A stretch of 64,000 bases of DNA from Lecanosticta acicola. Taxonomy: Eukaryota > Ascomycota > Dothideomycetes > Mycosphaerellales > Mycosphaerellaceae. This document shows positions 55,627-64,000 of this stretch, piece after piece; position 1 is the first letter of the stretch; each line of letters starts with the position of its first letter. The notes beneath the pieces were generated by a model. The model was given only the letters and a program-made list of their open reading frames with translations, had not been told where the DNA came from and ran no database searches. The translations under genes were made by a program, and so were the position numbers. Location: the NCBI GenBank assembly GCA_963674455.1, contig CAVMBE010000105.1, positions 1 to 64,000 of the forward strand. The letters are read 5' to 3'.

Positions 55627-57021
55627 ATGCAAAATACTCAAGATCACATCAACGTCCTCGTGCACAACTTATGCAGGCCACGAGGACTTCCTCTCTTGGT
55701 CACCGACATCATTGCGAGCTACCTCGACAAGTCCGTCTTTCACACACTGAGCAAGGTGTCCAAGAAATTGAATGAGTATGCGATCCCACTCATTTACCAG
55801 GACATCAAACTCGATTTTGGCAGATCTGCGGACTGTGGACGCAAAACGGCTCTGCTTCTTCGGACCTTGCTCACCAACACGCCGGCGGCTAAAAGCGTCC
55901 GAACGCTCGTGTTGAGTGGTGATCTGCTGCTGTCATGGAAGGAAGGCACTACTCCAGCAAATAATCCCGCTGAAACAGTCATGGAGCTACCTGCTTTCAC
56001 ACCGCGGGAGATGGAATCACAATGCAAGTTGACAGACACTTGCTTCACGACGATTCAATCATTGCCAATCCAAGTCGCTTTGCCGAAGCTGTGCTTGAAC
56101 ATCATCAGCTTGTGCTCTCGACTCGAGGACCTAAGCATTAGCTCTGTTTACCTTCGATTTCCCGAAATTACCGATACGTTGGAAGCCATGGCCAAGACTG
56201 GAGACTTCGGAAGCTTGAAGAACTTGCAGACTTGCCGTTTATGCTTCGACTTGTTGACCGAGCACCCTCAGGAGCAATTCGATATATTCCAGGCCTAGGA
56301 CCATGCGGCGCTCATGCCGTTGTCGGCACCAAACATCGAAGCGCTATCGGCCGCCATGACTTTGGCTCCAGGGATCACCAATGGTTTACGTGCGACCTCG
56401 ATCACAAGTCTGACTCTCCACCACTGCCAGGAGCAAGAGGCCGCCTTGGACGACTTGTTCTCTGCAATGCCCAAGCTCCGGTACCTCGAGTACCTGGCTT
56501 CGGTAAATACAGGCTGGTGGCGTAACTCACGTCGGAGTAATCCTTATGATCGACCGGACATTGGGCTAGAACTGCTCTACAGGTCCCTTCACCAACTGAA
56601 GGATACCTTAGAGGAACTTGTTGCTGGCCAGGCATACATATGTGCCAATGAGTACTTCGAGCAGGGTGACCTCGAACGTGATCATGGACTGCCGGACCGA
56701 CATCTCAATAACTTGTCGATCATGGGACGCCTGCATACTCTATCGATACCGTACATGTCGCTTCTTGGCCGCGAAGACAAGGATGCCTCAAGATATGACT
56801 GGCATGCCACTCTTCCCAGATCATTGCGGTCGCTAACTTTGACTGATCATCTGGCTGAGAACGGCTGCAACTACCAGCCTACATGGGACGACGCGAGCTT
56901 GTTGCCAGTCTTCACGAGCCTTCTGGATGCGATGATGGTATGCAGGTCAGGGCCGGAGTCTTCGAGGTTCGCTCTTGTCTTCCACCAAAGCGACTGCGAG
57001 GATGTCACCAGGTCGACGTAA
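55627..57021 (+). pseudogene. F-box/LRR-like protein interrupted by one in-frame TAG
   Basis: One frame runs from the ATG at 55627 to a TAA at 57019-57021 with a single TAG at 56296-56298, so the full product would be 464 residues. The N-terminus (LPLLVTDIIASYLDKSVFHTLSKVSKKLNEYAIPLIYQDIKL) is the usual fungal F-box-like start, and the rest has leucine-rich, LRR-like spacing (SLTLHHCQEQEAALDDLFSAMPKLRYLEYL; LPRSLRSLTLTDHL). F-box proteins select substrates for SCF ubiquitin ligases. No in-phase GT-AG intron removes the TAG without losing good sequence, so either the gene is freshly inactivated, or readthrough (TAG-GAC) or an assembly error applies. Codon usage and composition on both sides are still intact. 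Confidence 0.7.
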
Positions 57022-57265
57022 GAGAGGCTAGACGCTCTTTGTTAGGACCGCAACATATATTTCTCGGTGGACAAGCTTGCGGATGAGTGTTTTTCGGGGG
57101 AGCACTGGCCACCGAAATAGATCTGTATAAGGTAGCGCGAGCTATTCGGGTGAGCTTACTTGTGGTGTATGCCTACAACGATCTACACATACACATCGAT
57201 GAATACATGCTTTCAGGTGAGTTCCCAAATTGTCTTATTCTTCGATACATTGCCTTCTGCGTCCT

Positions 57266-58009
57266 TCATGTAAGCCTGACTCGGTTAGACCTCTTTCGAA
57301 GCAGCGCAACCACCCAAGAAGCCATCACCATCACGACCAATACAGCCGCCAAGATGGCCACGCTATGCCTCTCCCAGATACCGCTTATGTCCGACGACGT
57401 TTTGGCCTGCGAGTAGGCATGCCTCTCGTCCAGAGACCTGGAACCTGCCACTAATATGCGTGCTTGATGAGATATCTGTCGAGAGCCTCAGGCGGTATCC
57501 GGAGTCGTCCAAGTCCTTCGGTACATGCCAGAGGTATGTCATGATACCCAAGAATTGGTATTTGCACGAGAGATCGAACCGCTCGAGGATCAATCCGTGA
57601 CCATTCGATTCGTGGAAAGGTCCGCTGCCTTTCCATAAAAGAAGGTCGCATTCGTCGGCGCTGGGAAGGATCGTTAGCGAGGTTACATCTGCTAGCCAAA
57701 TCGAGACTTACGCATCACTTCTCCAATCACTGTGTCCGTGTCGTTGTGTTGTACAAGGTCAAGAGTGAAGAGCGTAGTATCATTGAAGGGCTGGTCAAGT
57801 GGGTGGCCAGGAGATGGTCCTTCTTGCCAGTTGCCTCTGCAGTAGATCCATGAGATCTCAGCAGGACCGTCCAGCTCGTAGACGTCGATATCTAGCAAGC
57901 TTGGGTTGATGAATGTGCCAGCAGTCCTGTTGTGCTGAGCATCGATGAACTCGATTTTGCCATCTATTTCCACGGGAAAAGAACAGCGCTCCGACTGGAC
58001 ATCGTTCAC
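57266..58009 (-). pseudogene. Single-pass membrane protein with unresolved frames
   Basis: Three minus-strand segments read as one protein. A Cys- and Asn-glycosylation-rich domain at 58009-57705 (SERCSFPVEIDGKIEFIDAQHNRTAGTF, YCRGNW) leads to a second part at 57670-57460 (DECDLLLWKGSGPF, FDLSCKYQFLG). A membrane helix with basic tail lies at 57360-57266 (HSVAILAAVLVVMVMASWVVALLRKR, then stop). A perfect GTAAGT...CCCAG intron (57665-57712 area) joins the first two out of frame; a weaker GTCTCG donor would join them in frame. The second and third need another shift. No ATG or signal peptide is found for the first segment. It may be a decayed type I membrane protein or a gene whose introns I misplaced. 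No family is known to me. Confidence 0.4.
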
Positions 58010-58755
58010 TTCGGTTCAGCGCGTAGGAAGGAGGCATCGTCGACATACCGCGCTAAGGTAATATTCGTCTTTCCCCTATCGATGCAAAAACATCTCCTAG
58101 CAAAACCTTTAGATTTTCAATGGTGCAGCGAAACCCGATTCTGGACTTTTTCGAACCCATAAAGTCTCATATCCGACCGAAGGGGGAGGGGAAGCCACTT
58201 GAAAGAGAGCTAAAAGGCGTGGATCAAAGTCTCTGTACCCATCAGCTAGTTGTAACATTTCCTTGATCAGATAAACGGAAGATATACAAGGGCAATGAAT
58301 CGTCATTCGCGGTCATCCAGTAGTTTTGAACGCTTCACATAATCCTGATACCGCCGGGCAGCCTACTTACAGCTTGAAGCACGTCAGACGCCTCCACTCC
58401 ACTCCTAGGGCTTCAAATAGACAGGTAGGTACTCGCGCCACGCACGTGACGGATTTCTTTCATGCGACGGGATGCCTTCGTGAACTTCGTTTGAGAATCG
58501 TTAAAAAAAAAGCGTATCGAGCGCAAGCCGTCAGGTCTCCAGCAGCGGTTTGTTCTCTGATCATCGTTTCGGAAAATCGAAAACTCTTCCTCTCCAGGCC
58601 ATATTCGGAAGCGCCAAGTTGTCCTCGGCTCGACCAGATATCTGAGTTATCTCCCGCAAAGAGAGAATTCGAATCGGCCATCTGTCCTCCTGCTCCTCTT
58701 CTTCTTGTCATCGTCTGGAATCGCAGGCTCCTCGCTCGATCCCAGCCACCCCTTC
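58010..58755. other. Intergenic
   Basis: No gene supported; a missing first exon of the membrane-protein gene could lie here. A 65-codon minus frame at 58109-58306 starts with ATG but has no signal peptide. Confidence 0.4.
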
Positions 58756-59247
58756 TCATGCACAGATACTACTCGTACACTTCAAGAAAGTAGCAAAATA
58801 CATCTCCCCCAGCCACAGATTACAAGTCTGGTTCGCATTATCCCTGACTTCCCAAAAACTCGCATCGCCCGTGACTGGGACACAGTCGCCGACGTGATCG
58901 CCTTGCTCGTTCCGCACCGTATAGGCCAAATCCGTCGCGTCGGCGCCGGAAGATGTCTTCTCGAAGCTCAAGTTGCGCTCGCCGCAGATTCCGCCTTCGG
59001 AGTGAGAGGATGATGCGCCGAGGAGGCCGAGGGAGGCGTTCAGATGGTTGTTGTCTTCTGCGGAGACGAGGTGGTTGCAGTTGTATGTGGTGTTGGGGTT
59101 GGAGCCGGACGAGAGGACTTGCGCGGCGTGGAAGCAGTTTTGGACGATGAAGACGCCCATGCAGGTTGTGCTGTTGGAGATGTAGAAGTCCGCTGCGGCG
59201 TAGCTGGCGAGGAATGTTGTGACGAGGAGAGTTGGAGGGAGAAACAT
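58756..59247 (-). CDS. Secreted eight-cysteine protein
   Basis: Single exon, 163 residues, no recognised family. A clear signal peptide (MFLPPTLLVTTFLASYAAA) precedes a mature domain with eight cysteines (TTCMG, QNCFH, YNCNH, GICGE, GDCVP, QTCNL, LKCTS, SICA), enough for four disulfides, and five N-x-S/T sequons. The last residue region CTSSICA has no GPI signal. Size and Cys spacing suggest a small effector-like or cell-surface protein. The frame is intact although neighbours are decayed, which argues that it is under selection. The open frames on the opposite strand are shadows. Confidence 0.72.
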   Translation of the reverse strand: MFLPPTLLVTTFLASYAAADFYISNSTTCMGVFIVQNCFHAAQVLSSGSNPNTTYNCNHLVSAEDNNHLNASLGLLGASSSHSEGGICGERNLSFEKTSSGADATDLAYTVRNEQGDHVGDCVPVTGDASFWEVRDNANQTCNLWLGEMYFATFLKCTSSICA

Positions 59248-59884
59248 CGTGGGATGTCGTTAATTGTTTGGTAATTTCTGATTTTGACGACGAGGCTGAA
59301 GTAAGTAGTGAGCAAAAGATATCCGCCTACCTACTTCGCGCGACAGGACCGTGGCCTTATCGCATCTTCGCAACCGCCAGCCTCGTCGCTGGCCTCTGCA
59401 GCTTCCTGCGTGGTGGAGGCGCATCCGGGCGTTCTGGTCCAGTTTAGCGAATGATGAACGGGAAGACTGCGGGCAAGGCTGAACTATACCAAGAAAGCTT
59501 CCATGCAGCGTCGAATTGGAAAGGCTTAAAGTTCTCTGGAGCTCGCCTGACCCTTCAGCTGCACAGCCCAGACCGCTTTCAGGCTGTGTTGGAGAGACAC
59601 TTTGATCGTGTGGTCGGCCGTCACAGCTATTGTGACAGCATTGGCGGCACCATAAACAGCGCCGACATGGAGGACGAGTGTTTGGCGTACTTCTTCGGAG
59701 TCAACGAAATGAGATGTTGGTGAAGCGCAAGGCCGGCCATGGAAATGGCGAAGGGGACTCAGCTCGGCGTGGCTTTCATCTCAGCCTTGTGCGCAAAGGT
59801 GGTGGAAATTCGGCAGTTAGAACCAATGTACTGCTTGGTATCATACTCTTTGTTCGAACAGAATCAACTCAGCAGACGAGATGC
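59248..59884. other. Intergenic
   Basis: A 90-codon plus-strand frame from the ATG at 59451 reads fairly well but has no family and no neighbour support, so I do not call it. Confidence 0.45.
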
Positions 59885-61123
59885 TTATTCCAGAGTCTTG
59901 CTCTCGCCGAAATGTTGCTCGCCTACTTTCTGTCCTCCCGCAATTGGAATTGCATCAGGGTTCTCCTGCTTGCCTGGCTTGCCAGTGCTCTGCTTCGGCG
60001 GCTGCTCTTTCGATTCATATGCCCTGGCAGGATCTTGAGTCCCAGACTCCCTCGTGACAGACTGCTCGAGATGGTTCTGGGGTAAAGTGTCGCTATCCTG
60101 TCTCGCGTGCTCATGGGGATGCGCCGCATCCTCTGTCGTGGCGCCGCTTCCAGATCGCTTCGCCTGGCTCGTTGGAGGATACTGCTGGACTCCTCGCTCG
60201 ACGGCAGTGGGAGGGAGAACAGCATCGAGGCTGTGGTTGGCCAGGCTTCCTGATCTCGGGTGCGAAGGGTCGACACTTGAAGCGTCGCCAGTTCGCTGAC
60301 CGACGAACTTGGCATCATCTCTCTGCAGCGTTTCTGTCTTTTTCATCGCAGTCTCAGTAGCACCAGATGCCGGCGGGACGCTACCAGGAGCTGGAGCGAC
60401 GCCTTGGCCGGTGGCAGGACCTGATCGTACACCAGCCTGAGCCTCCACCGCGGGCTGCGCGGGCTTGACCTTGCTCAGCAATTCTCGCTCCACCGCGTCC
60501 TTCTCATGCATCGCTTCCGCGCTCTTCGCTGCCTCGACAGTCTGACCGGAAATGACCTCGCTCGCCACGACCTTTGATGGCACGCCAGTTGCGGCTCCAC
60601 GCAATCCTCTCTGTTTCTCCCGCTCCACGACTTCAATCTGAGGTAACGTCTTTGGGCGATGCTCGTAAGTTACGTCGGGCTCGGCACTGCTTTCGACTGT
60701 GCTTAAGGGCACATTTCGCTCGGTCGGCCGTCCCGAGATGTTAGCAGTGTTTGAGACTCCTTGCTGAGCGGGATCGAGGCCCTGTTGCTTTTGCGCCGCG
60801 ATTTCGCTGATGTAGTCTGTGCCTTCTCTATGGACTGAGTATGCGGAGGGATCGTTGAGGTCTGAGTCGAGCAGTCAGAAAGGGTAGAAAGGACTTGTAT
60901 AGTGGATGTGCTTACTTGGGGTGCTGACGGGCATGCCTGCAGCTTGCACTTCCGCGTAGCTGGTCGGTTTGGGAGCTGAGATCGATGAATAGCTGTCGTC
61001 ATTGCTGTTGGAGCCAGTCAAGGCATCGAGGCTCTCTGCAACGTAGCTAATGCCCTGCTTTGCAGTTTCCGCGGCGGCTTGGGCGGCCTGCTTCGCAGTG
61101 TCGGTTGCGCTGCTGGAGGCCAT
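59885..61123 (-). CDS. Disordered conserved-type fungal protein
   Basis: CDS = complement(join(59885..60861, 60916..61123)), 394 residues, with one 54-nt intron (GTAAGC...CTCAG, branch CTGAC) in phase. The N-terminus MASSSATDTAKQAAQAAAETAKQGISYV is an amphipathic Ala/Lys helix like those of LEA-type proteins, followed by YAEVQAAG, a short motif I recall from other Dothideomycete proteins. The remainder is Gln/Pro/Thr/Ser-rich with helical patches (VVEREKQRGLRGAATGVPSKVV) and no membrane segment. An upstream frame begins at GTG, so I took the ATG. Function unknown; stress or membrane binding would be guesswork. Confidence 0.75.
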
Positions 61124-61276
61124 GTCTTTCGGAAATCTATGATGTTGTGATGTGGACGGTACTCTTCCTGTGGTGTTGGGTTTCACAGAGATGAATGGAT
61201 ATGATGGGAGCCAGATCTTACCCAGTCACTTCCTATAGATATACCCAACCTACCTTTCCTCTCCAGCATTGAGCGC

Positions 61277-61558
61277 TCATACTTGCATCATGGCAGCGAT
61301 GACGGCTAGCTCTTTGTCTAGCTCTTTGTCCTCGACATCAGTGATGCGCGCTGTGGCGACCCATTGGGGACAGTGCTCGAGCACTAGATCATGCCCAAGA
61401 TGCCAAACAGGGTCGTGAAGACGGATCCTTGTCTGATGTCGCAACCCGGTGGGTCTCTCGAGATGTCCAAGTGACCTCACTTCCATCGTTCTACCGACCG
61501 TCCTCACGCTGATCTCGTCTCGTCTCTTTCCGACGGGCTTCACGTAGCCGTTGTACAT
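61277..61558 (-). CDS. Small hypothetical protein
   Basis: 93 residues from ATG (MYNGYVKPVGKRRDE) to TGA. Arg/His-rich middle and an acidic helical end (DVEDKELDKELAVIAAMMQV). No family recognised. An A-rich leader containing ACACAACAAACAC lies directly upstream, as is common before fungal starts. Could still be chance. Confidence 0.35.
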   Translation of the reverse strand: MYNGYVKPVGKRRDEISVRTVGRTMEVRSLGHLERPTGLRHQTRIRLHDPVWHLGHDLVLEHCPQWVATARITDVEDKELDKELAVIAAMMQV

Positions 61559-61985
61559 GGTCGCATCGCAGGGTGTGGTCGAGGGAGGGTGTGTTTGTTG
61601 TGTTTGGCTGGTGATGACGGGAACTTTCGCGATGGCGTCTTTCGAGAAGGCTTGGGAGGAGATCGTCCAACGCTCTCAGTCTGGCGAGACCGACATATCA
61701 GGCCTTGAACAAACAAATCTAGAAGGATGATCAATCACGAGCGGCGTGAGTGGTGAGGAAGAGTAGATACTACTACTGACCGCAGGGACGAAAGGGACGA
61801 AGGGGAAGGACGACGCCAGTCTGGAATCCAGAAAGTCGTGGGACCTGACTCAGCTTTCACGGCCGCAGGGATTGTGCTGCCAACGACATGACCTCACTCT
61901 TGACATTTTTACATGGGATGAATCTAGTATGTCCCATTTGAATGTCCTCATCGCCATCGTTCGTTATGCCCACGCTCCTCAAGTA
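61559..61985. other. Intergenic
   Basis: Nothing recognisable beyond the presumed promoter of the small protein and the 3' flank of the peptidase remnant. Confidence 0.4.
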
Positions 61986-62891
61986 CTACAGCAAAAGAAC
62001 CGGCACAGAATAGAGCAAAGCCGATCCACCAACAGCACCACTCCAGCCCTTCCCAACGGGGATCGCAGCGTTCTCCGGCGTGTCATTCCCGTTATTGTGA
62101 TTGTTACGCGCGATCTAGTTCTCGATCTTCTGCTCACCCTAGCGAGACTCCACCGACCCATTCTTAGCATTCAAATCCCCCCGGAAACGCGACTTAACCC
62201 TCGCTCCAGAGAGATTCCTCGCACTAGTCGAAGGCACATTCGCCGAAATATCAAACCCAGGTTTCGAAGACGGATGCCCAGTCGAATCATACACACAACC
62301 TCCAGTCCCCCAGATCGAATCGTAAGCAGCGGTCCAGACCAAACTCTGCATCTTGATGATCGAACCCGTATAGAAAAGTCGACGATCCGCAGCTTCGTAG
62401 ACACACTGCAGGGTGAAACTCTCATCGCCCATGCGGACATTGTTTCGACCGTTCGCATTTGCTTCGACGCCTTCAACGCCCACGGCAGCCCGCGTGATCA
62501 TCTGCTCCGGCCTAGCGTTTTACTTTCTACACCTGGTCCAGTGCTCCCATAATATCGACAGGAGGGTATAGATAGCCATCTGGAGGATCTTTCAAATAAG
62601 CCAGCGTGCTCTGGAACTCAGCGAATGTTCGAAGGCCATCCAGCTGTAGTCGGTCACCCTGATCGTCCAAGGGCACGGATTGTAGACACTCGTAGGCCAG
62701 CGTAGCGTTCAGGAGCCCCTTCTCGCTCCTGATACCAATTCTCCTTCCCGATCGATCTGTAGCATGGTATCGTAAGCGGAAGACCGTGCGGACACTGCGA
62801 GCAGACAGATAAATCCCCCTCCTGAACAAGTCCCGCAAATCGCTAAAATCCCCCTGCGGCCTGCTATACGGAATTGACCCATATATATCAA
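61986..62891 (-). pseudogene. S41-type (ustP-like) secreted peptidase with its catalytic centre deleted
   Basis: Fungal S41 peptidases of the ustP type are secreted serine peptidases of about 650-750 residues. Here the conserved N-terminal block (LAYECLQSVPLDD, then FQSTLAYLKDPPDGYLYPPVDIMGALDQ, about 62690-62540) is followed within 40 bases by the conserved C-terminal block (GRNNVRMGDESFTLQCVYEAADRRLFYTG and YDSIWGTGGCVYDSTG) in another frame. The whole PDZ/catalytic middle, with the Ser nucleophile, is missing. The same C-terminal frame then contains two TAG codons (62141-62139 and 62117-62115) before a GPI-like end (GWSGAVGGSALLYSVPVLLL). A likely leader at 62883-62770 is in a different frame. 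This is a dead, internally deleted copy. Family match is from memory of the motifs. Confidence 0.72.
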
Positions 62892-63469
62892 TCAACTGCA
62901 GGTCACCTCAAGCTTATGCGGTGCGATGGTGAAGCTGCTAGCTATCGTACCGTACGGCGTTCAGAGGACATTTGGCTAACAACTTTCTGAACGCAGATTT
63001 CGAACCTTCTATCACTTCTTTTTTTGGCATTTTTTCTGCGGACATCAACTAAATAGCAGTAAGTGGAATCAATTTTTTGGGGCCTCACTTGGGGATACCA
63101 ACTTTGCTACAGCCATTTTTTGGTGATGTTTCTGTATGTCTCCCAAGATTCTATCGTTTTCCATGGCTCCTTTTTGAATTTTTGGTTCCCATGAGGTCGA
63201 ATTGTACATTTTTCGAGTGTACGGCCTCAGAAACGTCGATATCATTGCGAAAAATTGATATTTTGCCTCACTTATACCTGCTCTTTGACATCCCTGTTCA
63301 CCCAGTGAAATATGTCCTCTTCTCCTGCCGTAAAAACGATTGGGAAACACCTCAATACACCCAAAATATCGTCCAGAACGGGGCACACGCGTCGCAGAGA
63401 CGAATTAAAGCCGCTCATTTCCTCCAGATCGTTCTCACGCGACGATCAGGCGAGTTAAAATTACGATTC
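62892..63469. other. AT-richer stretch before the tandem repeat
   Basis: No gene. Contains T-runs (for example 63019-63026 and 63073-63080) and gives one chance frame at 63077-63550 that runs into the repeat. Confidence 0.5.
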
Positions 63470-64000
63470 GAGTTGGAGAAGCAAGCGCCTCACCTGAGGA
63501 TGCTCCCCAACATTTTTGCGAAGTTCTTACACCTCCGTGAAGAGCGCTAGAGATTTTTGAGGGAAATTTCAAGGCCTCAAAATGTAGGCGCGACGGGGCG
63601 GAGGTCGGATATGAGATTTCCGGTTTCCTTCGGATCGTTTTTTTGGGCCGAATATGTGAGCTATCGTTACCGTTCGAGTTGGAGGAGCAAGCACTTCACT
63701 TGGTGATGCTCCTCAGCATTTTTGCGAGATTTTTACACCTCTGTTGAGAGAGCTAACGAATTTTGAGGGAAATACAGGGCTTCAAGTGCACGAACGATGA
63801 GGCAGGCGGGGTGGATGGGGCTGGAAAGTCTCCGGAAGTCGTTCGTATGGGCTCAATAGATCACACTGAATTGCGATCTAAGTTGGAGGAGCAAGCGCTT
63901 CACCAGACGATGCTCTTGAAATTTTTTCGATTGAATGGAACATCTGTGAAGCTCGCTAGCGAATTTTAATTGGAAAACTTGACTTCAGAGGGTGAGCAAT
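63470..64000. repeat. Degenerate tandem repeat, period about 205 bp
   Basis: Three copies begin at 63470, 63676 and 63880 with GAGTTGGAGRAGCAAGC followed by CTTCACNNNNNGATGCTC, then ATTTTTGCGA and, further on, TTTTGAGGGAAAT. Spacing is 206 and 204 bp and copies differ by many substitutions; the third is cut by the window end. The left and middle copies share GC-rich patches between the conserved parts. No protein family is seen in any frame. It may be satellite-like DNA or part of a repeat family near a chromosome end or in accessory DNA. Confidence 0.75.

Overview
The window is nuclear DNA of a filamentous ascomycete (Pezizomycotina). Genes are dense and lie on both strands. Introns are short (about 47-125 nt), GT-AG, and often carry a CTAAC- or CTGAC-like branch site. 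The gene set is fungal: SEC4, NCA2, ERG25, an SRPK kinase, a GRIP golgin, HGH1, TFG1, a Cid1-like nucleotidyltransferase, an MsrA and an NBP2-like SH3 protein. A Dothideomycete is my best guess from the style of the lipase, small secreted proteins and disordered proteins, but that is inference.

Layout. 1-18.9 kb is a housekeeping block: a truncated acidic C-terminal exon, SEC4 (-), NCA2 (-), ERG25 (-), an SRPK/Sky1 kinase (-), a GRIP golgin (-), then HGH1 (+) from a short divergent promoter. 19-27 kb mixes a secreted lipase (+), a decayed RTA1-type membrane gene (+), TFG1 (+) and a small cysteine-containing secreted protein (+). 27.8-36.5 kb holds a Cid13-type nucleotidyltransferase (+), an unusual membrane protein with a cold-shock-like domain (+) and a large UBE2O/BIRC6-type E2 (-). 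38-46 kb holds a six-exon DAL5-family transporter (-), MsrA (+) and a 1333-residue beta-propeller-like protein ending in a CaaX box (-). 48.5-53.7 kb holds a luciferase-like flavin monooxygenase (+), a DUF3253 protein (-) and an NBP2-like SH3 adaptor (+).

From about 55.6 kb to the right end the character changes. An F-box-like gene is cut by one in-frame stop. A single-pass membrane protein gene does not resolve to one frame. There is an eight-cysteine secreted protein, a disordered conserved protein, an S41-type (ustP-like) peptidase whose catalytic middle is gone, and finally a degenerate tandem repeat of about 205 bp running off the window. This looks like an accessory or decaying flank.

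The genes do not form one pathway. Several belong to secretion and membranes (Sec4 exocytosis, GRIP golgin, ergosterol C4-demethylation), others to gene expression (SRPK splicing kinase, TFIIF alpha, Cid1-type RNA tailing, Hgh1 for eEF2 folding). I found no biosynthetic cluster, CRISPR array, rRNA or convincing tRNA. The most novel candidates are the membrane-anchored cold-shock-like protein, the CaaX-tailed propeller protein, and the gutted S41 peptidase beside the repeat array. Exon boundaries were inferred by eye from splice signals, phase and remembered family conservation; none was checked against transcripts.
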